Made by a program: the position numbers and the translations under genes. Shown here piece by piece: positions 62,065-64,000 of a stretch of DNA of 64,000 bases. Each line of letters opens with the position of its first letter. The stretch's first letter is position 1. Source of the stretch: Candidatus Methylaffinis lahnbergensis. GTDB taxonomy: Bacteria; Pseudomonadota; Alphaproteobacteria; Rhizobiales; Beijerinckiaceae. The stretch lies in the NCBI GenBank assembly GCA_002890675.1, contig PEFW01000011.1:1-64000 (forward strand), in the 5' to 3' direction. A model generated the notes under the pieces. That model was not told the DNA's origin, searched no databases, and was given only the letters and a program-made list of their open reading frames with translations.

Positions 62065-62769
62065 AAAACCACCACCGAAAAAAATCCATCCACTTTCGGA
62101 GCCACGATTGGCATTTATGTTGGATGTTCTGGAGAGTTTATTGAGGACCATGACGGCGGAAATACTGCGCTCGCCACTATCATAATTGCGGCATTCACAG
62201 GAACACTGTGGGTTGCAACGACAAGTCAAGGTAAGCTGACTAAAGAAGCCTTGATCGCTGACAAGAGAGCGTTTGTATTCGCTGCTGGTATCACGCCAAC
62301 TTGGGAAGTTGATCCTGTTACTCACAAATTCAACTGGCGCATTCGTCCAGTTTGGCAAAATACAGGTGATACGCCGACCAAACGAATGAGGCTCTACGTC
62401 GCATGTGAAATCCGCAATACCCCGCTCCAAAGCGGATTTGATTTCACTCAGACTATCTGTCCCCCTGGCCCAGGCATGCTTGGCCCAAAAGCCATCAGTA
62501 TGGGGGGCGCCGCGCCACTCATACCGGCGGCGCCGATCACTCCACAAGATATTATCGATACACAAAACGGAACGAAGTTTATCTATCTGTGGGGATGGAC
62601 TAAATATTTTGACGTATTCCCGAGGACCGCAGAACATATTACTCGATTTTGTTGGTTGATACTCACCACTGGCAACCCGATGACTTTCAATCCTGCCCAG
62701 CCCGGTAGCCTTACTTTCCATAACCTCCACCATGTTGAGGGCAACTGCGCAGATGATGAATGTTCCTAA
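62065..62769 (+). pseudogene. 5'-truncated hypothetical membrane protein
   Basis: The frame is open from directly after the peroxiredoxin stop and lacks any ATG or GTG start before a TTG at 62251. It reads TFGATIGIYVGCSGEFIEDH, then a hydrophobic helix (ALATIIIAAFTGTLWVATTS) and a soluble domain (RAFVFAAGITPTWEVDPVTH to the end EGNCADDECS). The membrane helix is part of the original protein, so the gene seems to have lost its start by a rearrangement at the peroxiredoxin end. AT-richer than its neighbours. Family not recognised. Confidence 0.55.
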
Positions 62770-63400
62770 GACGCCGGCCTGGAGCCCAATCGTCTGAAAT
62801 TCGGCCCCCCCTTTTCCGTCGCTGGCGCAGCGGCGACGGCGGCGAAGGCGCCGCAACCGCCGCGAATATCTACTGCCGGATTCCCCGCTTGCTCCAGCGG
62901 GCAAAGCGAAAGCGAGCTTCATTCGCAACGGATTCTTTAGCGTGGCAGTATCGAAGATATCCCCTTCAATGCTTGGCCAGAAAGTTCGGCCGGCCGAAAA
63001 GCGGCTTCGCCTGCAACCCGCCAAAACCGCCGCGCCGGTAGCCCGCCAGCATCGCTTCCGCTTTCTTCCGGCTCTTCCCCCTTCGGGCGCCTGAAGGAAT
63101 CTCCGCATACGCCAACCATGGACCGTCAACCGGTCCCACCGCAAAACCCGAACACCAGCTTCCGGGCTTTCGCCCTCCTGCAATTGCCGCCCCTTCGACG
63201 AACTCAGGAGCACGTTCGCGTATCGCTTCCAGTGTCTTGTGATCCAAGAGGCGCGCATCGTTGTCTTTCTTGCCCCAAGCGAATTGCGCGGCCCCGCACA
63301 GCCAAGAAAAATATCGATCTACTTATGAACAGGTAATACTATCCTTAGCTACGCTCGGGATGACAGGGCTTCATTGAATATACTTCTTGTCCCCGCCCTT
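62770..63400. other. Intergenic region without a supported gene
   Basis: 630 bp, GC-rich at first (cgccgc runs, 62820-62870). A minus-strand frame (63247-62966) is open for 93 codons (LLQAKPLFGRPNFLAKH-like end) but looks like chance or a decayed element. Confidence 0.3.
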
Positions 63401-64000
63401 TCAGGGGGTGCTTGGAGGCGATCTTGGTACAATAGAAGTGCCCCCGCGCGCGGAATCACGACGGTTGCGCACGGTGTCAAACACGGTCAGAGCCTGGGCG
63501 ACCATGGAGCCCGCATTGCCCGCGTCGCTGGGCAGCAGCACGGTAGTGCTCGTCTTGGCCAGATTCTTGAAGGCATCGACATACTGCTCGGCCACTTTAA
63601 GCTCGATCGCCTCGCGGCCGCCCGGTTCGCTGATGGCTGCCGCCACTTGGCGGATACTGCCGGCGGTCGCTTCCGCCACCATGAGTAGCGCCTGGGCTTC
63701 GCCGCGCGCGCGGTTGATCTGGTCGATCTGTGCTGCTTCCGATTTCAGCACCACCTGCTGCTTCTCGCCTTCAGACACGTTAATCTGCGACTGGCGCTTG
63801 CCTTCGGACTAAAATCACCGCGCGTTTCTGCCGCTCGGCCGAGACCTGCATTTCCATGGATTTAAGGATGCTCGCCGGCGGGCTGATGTTCTTGATTTCA
63901 TAACGCATGCACTGAATGCCCCAGCTCTGCGCCGCGGCGTTGATGGCGGTGACGATATTGGCATTCAGGCGGTCGCGTTCCTCGAAGGTCGCGTCCATGG
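63401..64000 (-). pseudogene. Stomatin/SPFH (paraslipin-like) gene, frameshifted and partial
   Basis: The upstream part (from the window edge to 63780) reads ERDRLNANIVTAINAAAQSW and SMEMQVSAERQKRAVIL, and the downstream part (63778-63401) reads SEGEKQQVVLKSEAAQIDQI and RARGEAQALLMVAEATAGSI; together they are the C-terminal half of an SPFH/band-7 membrane protein. Between them the frame is broken at about 63810-63815: TTAGTCCGAAGG should continue as ...ESEGKRQSQINV, implying loss of two bases or gain of one. The 5' end lies outside the window. Confidence 0.8.

Noticed and set aside
1..64000. tRNA, rRNA, tmRNA or phage integration sites
   Set aside because: I looked for T-loop (ggttcgaatc-type) sequences and long attachment-like repeats by eye and found none I could support; tRNAscan and Infernal would be decisive.

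Overview
The window reads as chromosomal DNA of an alphaproteobacterium of the Hyphomicrobiales (Rhizobiales), most likely a methanotroph-related member of Beijerinckiaceae or Methylocystaceae. The support is several gene orders typical of that order (dac-tmk-holB-metG-tatD-MBL hydrolase; dat-hfq-hflX; divergent dcd and metZ; moxR-DUF58-DUF4159), rhizobial-style palindromic repeats, and a complete copper membrane monooxygenase operon. This assignment is inference; no rRNA or tRNA gene was seen.

Layout. 1-0.9 kb: remnant of an IS256-type transposase and non-coding DNA. 0.9-8.2 kb: housekeeping run dacA-tmk-holB-metG, then a two-gene PadR module wedged in front of tatD and a metallo-beta-lactamase-fold hydrolase. 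8.6-9.7 kb: a double cold-shock-domain protein and a decayed royal-jelly-protein-like gene. 9.8-13.8 kb: a LysR regulator divergent from a monooxygenase operon whose gene order is A-B-C. That is the order of the pxmABC (pXMO) family, not the canonical pmoCAB. All copper ligands I can map are intact. 13.9-17.0 kb: hflX, hfq, dat on the minus strand. 17.4-20.7 kb: an exported redox operon (di-haem peroxidase, Tat-type metallophosphoesterase, SoxA-like cytochrome c). 20.7-25.2 kb: a membrane protein with a 27-residue tandem duplication, a Gly-rich secreted protein, dcd and metZ.

25.2-33.4 kb is an accessory island: an IS1182-type element with inverted repeats, a small membrane protein, a redoxin, a very GC-rich actinobacterial-looking FAD oxidoreductase, an HdeD protein, hypotheticals, and several copies of a dispersed repeat. 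33.5-36.2 kb: trxA with a strong terminator, queE, queD and a metallophosphoesterase. 36.3-41.4 kb (minus): cyoABCD quinol oxidase. Its cyoD is fused in frame to an HlyD-type membrane fusion protein and is followed by a broken cydB end, a likely deletion or recombination scar. 42.2-47.6 kb: secreted phosphoesterase/phospholipase C, YVTN beta-propeller protein, aldehyde dehydrogenase. 48-50 kb: hypotheticals. 50-55.7 kb: DUF1285 gene divergent from moxR-DUF58-DUF4159. 55.9-59.5 kb: sulfotransferase, exported methyltransferase, an alpha/beta hydrolase with a histone-H1-like tail, usg. 59.8-64 kb: yqgE, a DsbD-like exported protein, a frameshifted peroxiredoxin gene, a 5'-truncated gene, and a frameshifted stomatin/SPFH gene running off the right edge.

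The most notable items are the pxmABC operon with its divergent LysR gene and two dyads, the CyoD-HlyD fusion, and the three-gene exported redox cluster. All gene calls rest on reading translated sequence for motifs; no database search was possible.
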